Source: Microcaldota archaeon
Lineage (GTDB): Archaea; Micrarchaeota; Micrarchaeia; Norongarragalinales; Norongarragalinaceae
DNA: 5,618 bases
Direction: 5' to 3'
NCBI GenBank assembly: GCA_016214445.1
Contig: JACROM010000097.1
Span: 4,655 to 10,272, forward strand
A program made the position numbers and the translations under genes. Shown here one piece after another: positions 4,941 to 5,618 of the stretch (its first letter is position 1; each line of letters opens with the position of its first letter). The notes beneath the pieces were generated by a model. That model had not been told where the DNA came from and ran no database searches. It saw only the letters and a list, made by a program, of their open reading frames with translations.

Positions 4941-5452
4941 GTCACCTTGATTGTCCCTTTCATGTAGGGGTGCGGCGTGCAATGGTAGCTGTAGGTTCCC
5001 GGTTCGTTGAACTTGAAACTTCCACCCTCGCCTTGCGCAAGCAATCCGGTGTCAAAATCGCCGGCGTCCCCTGTGGCAGTGTGCTTCGCTCCGTCCGCGT
5101 TCGTCCAGACGACTGTAGTGCCCGCCTTTACTTCAATTTCCGCGGGCGAAAAAGCGAAGCCCTTTATTTCTATGCGTGCTTCCGGAGCTGGCGCGGGAAT
5201 AGGTGTTGCCGTTGTTTGTACGGTTTCAGTCTGAGCCTGCGATACGGTCGGCGTCAACGCCGGAGTTGCAGCAGGCATTGCAGTTGTTTGGGCTGGAGCC
5301 GATGCCGGCGTGTTGCCCTGCTGGTCTGCTGTTTCTTGGGTTGGGCTTCCGGTTTGGTTTGAGTTTTCTGCCGCTGTTGTTTTTTCCTGTGCGCTTCCGA
5401 TGCAACCAAGGAGCAGGAGTCCGAATGCAAGGGCGAGGAATATTTTTTTCAT
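4937..5452 (-). CDS. Lipoprotein blue copper protein (amicyanin/plastocyanin-like cupredoxin)
   Basis: A 171-residue extracytoplasmic electron carrier. The start has a lipoprotein signal, MKKIFLALAFGLLLLGC, with lipid-attachment C17. Residues about 20-91 are a flexible linker rich in T, S, A, P and Q, a likely O-glycosylated tether. Residues 92-171 are a cupredoxin domain: IKGFAFSPAEIEVKAGTTVVWTN, then copper ligand H124 (AKHTAT), then YHCTPHPYMKG with C158, H161 and M164. The C-x2-H-x2-M spacing and sequence match the amicyanin type closely, so all four type 1 copper ligands are present. The next gene, a small membrane protein, overlaps its stop. No good ribosome binding site precedes ATG 5452; a TATA-like box 25 bases upstream suggests a leaderless mRNA. 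The electron partner is not shown by the sequence. Confidence 0.93.
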   Translation of the reverse strand: MKKIFLALAFGLLLLGCIGSAQEKTTAAENSNQTGSPTQETADQQGNTPASAPAQTTAMPAATPALTPTVSQAQTETVQTTATPIPAPAPEARIEIKGFAFSPAEIEVKAGTTVVWTNADGAKHTATGDAGDFDTGLLAQGEGGSFKFNEPGTYSYHCTPHPYMKGTIKVT

Positions 5453-5473
5453 GTGTCTTGAATGTTTTGCCTG

Positions 5474-5480
5474 TTTAAAA
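5474..5480 (-). promoter_or_regulatory. Possible TATA box of the cupredoxin gene
   Basis: The minus strand reads ACGGTTTTAAACAGG, with the TTTTAAA core centred about 25 bases before ATG 5452. That is the distance expected if transcription starts at or next to the start codon, consistent with the missing ribosome binding site. Confidence 0.45.
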
Positions 5481-5546
5481 CCGTAACTCCGCAGTGTTTT
5501 AGGGAATAATCCGTCTTTTTCGTAATTCTGCCTCTACAAACACGAC

Positions 5547-5561
5547 CGAAACCTTTATATA
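5547..5561 (+). promoter_or_regulatory. BRE-TATA promoter of the rightward gene
   Basis: CGAAACC followed by TTTATATA is a strong archaeal BRE-TATA pair. Its TATA centre (about 5557) is 26 bases before ATG 5583, so the transcript should begin at the start codon (leaderless). Confidence 0.7.
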
Positions 5562-5569
5562 TTTATAAT

Positions 5570-5579
5570 CCCTATAGGG
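5570..5579. promoter_or_regulatory. 10-base palindrome CCCTATAGGG between TATA box and start
   Basis: A perfect inverted repeat lies between the TATA box and the predicted transcription start of the gene at 5583. Its location would suit a repressor operator. With only one copy seen, this is a suggestion. Confidence 0.35.
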
Positions 5580-5582
5580 CTT

Positions 5583-5618
5583 ATGGAAAAATGGGTTCGG
5601 GACATCCTGGAACAGGAA
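5583..5618 (+). CDS. Start of an unidentified divergent gene (12 codons)
   Basis: ATG 5583 opens the frame MEKWVRDILEQE and runs off the window. Support comes mainly from the strong TATA box at the leaderless distance and from the open frame. Too little is visible to name a family. It is transcribed away from the cupredoxin gene, and the two share a 130-base intergenic region. Confidence 0.6.
   Translation, partial: MEKWVRDILEQE

Overview
The window looks archaeal. Start codons are preceded by GGTGA-type ribosome binding sites (thiL, thiE, the small membrane gene), and genes without one have AT-rich TATA boxes about 25 bases upstream of the start, as in leaderless archaeal transcripts. Base composition is near 50% GC. 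Compact overlapping genes and a lipoprotein cupredoxin would suit a small-genome (for example DPANN-type) archaeon, but the lineage is a guess.

Layout: everything except the last 36 bases is coded on the minus strand. From right to left, 5452-4737 is a two-gene unit: an amicyanin-like blue copper lipoprotein and a 67-residue two-helix membrane protein with a heme-style histidine pair. Then 4660-868 is a thiamine operon in the order thiM, thiE, thiC, thiL, with overlapping or abutting genes. It is followed by a HAD-family phosphatase-like gene (827-213) and the start of a further protein with an HxxE motif that leaves the window at base 1. A divergent gene starts at 5583 on the plus strand behind a strong TATA box.

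How the genes work together: ThiC makes the pyrimidine moiety (HMP-P), ThiM phosphorylates salvaged hydroxyethylthiazole, ThiE joins pyrimidine and thiazole phosphates into thiamine phosphate, and ThiL phosphorylates that to thiamine diphosphate. The HMP-P kinase (ThiD) is not in the window. The set therefore implies de novo pyrimidine synthesis with thiazole salvage, unless a thiazole synthase lies elsewhere.

The most unusual part is the thiC-thiL junction (about 1807-2180). The code for the end of ThiC (GELCPMKI[V/I]SE) occurs three times, each in a different reading frame. The copy joined to the ThiC body keeps the full cluster motif CTMCGELC. The copy next to thiL keeps a natural stop and the thiL ribosome binding site. 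The copies differ almost only by synonymous changes in the shared motif. Between them lie GC-rich palindromic segments, including two perfect 11-bp hairpins in a roughly 100-bp block. As a result ThiC reads about 62 residues past its normal end and stops inside the second copy.
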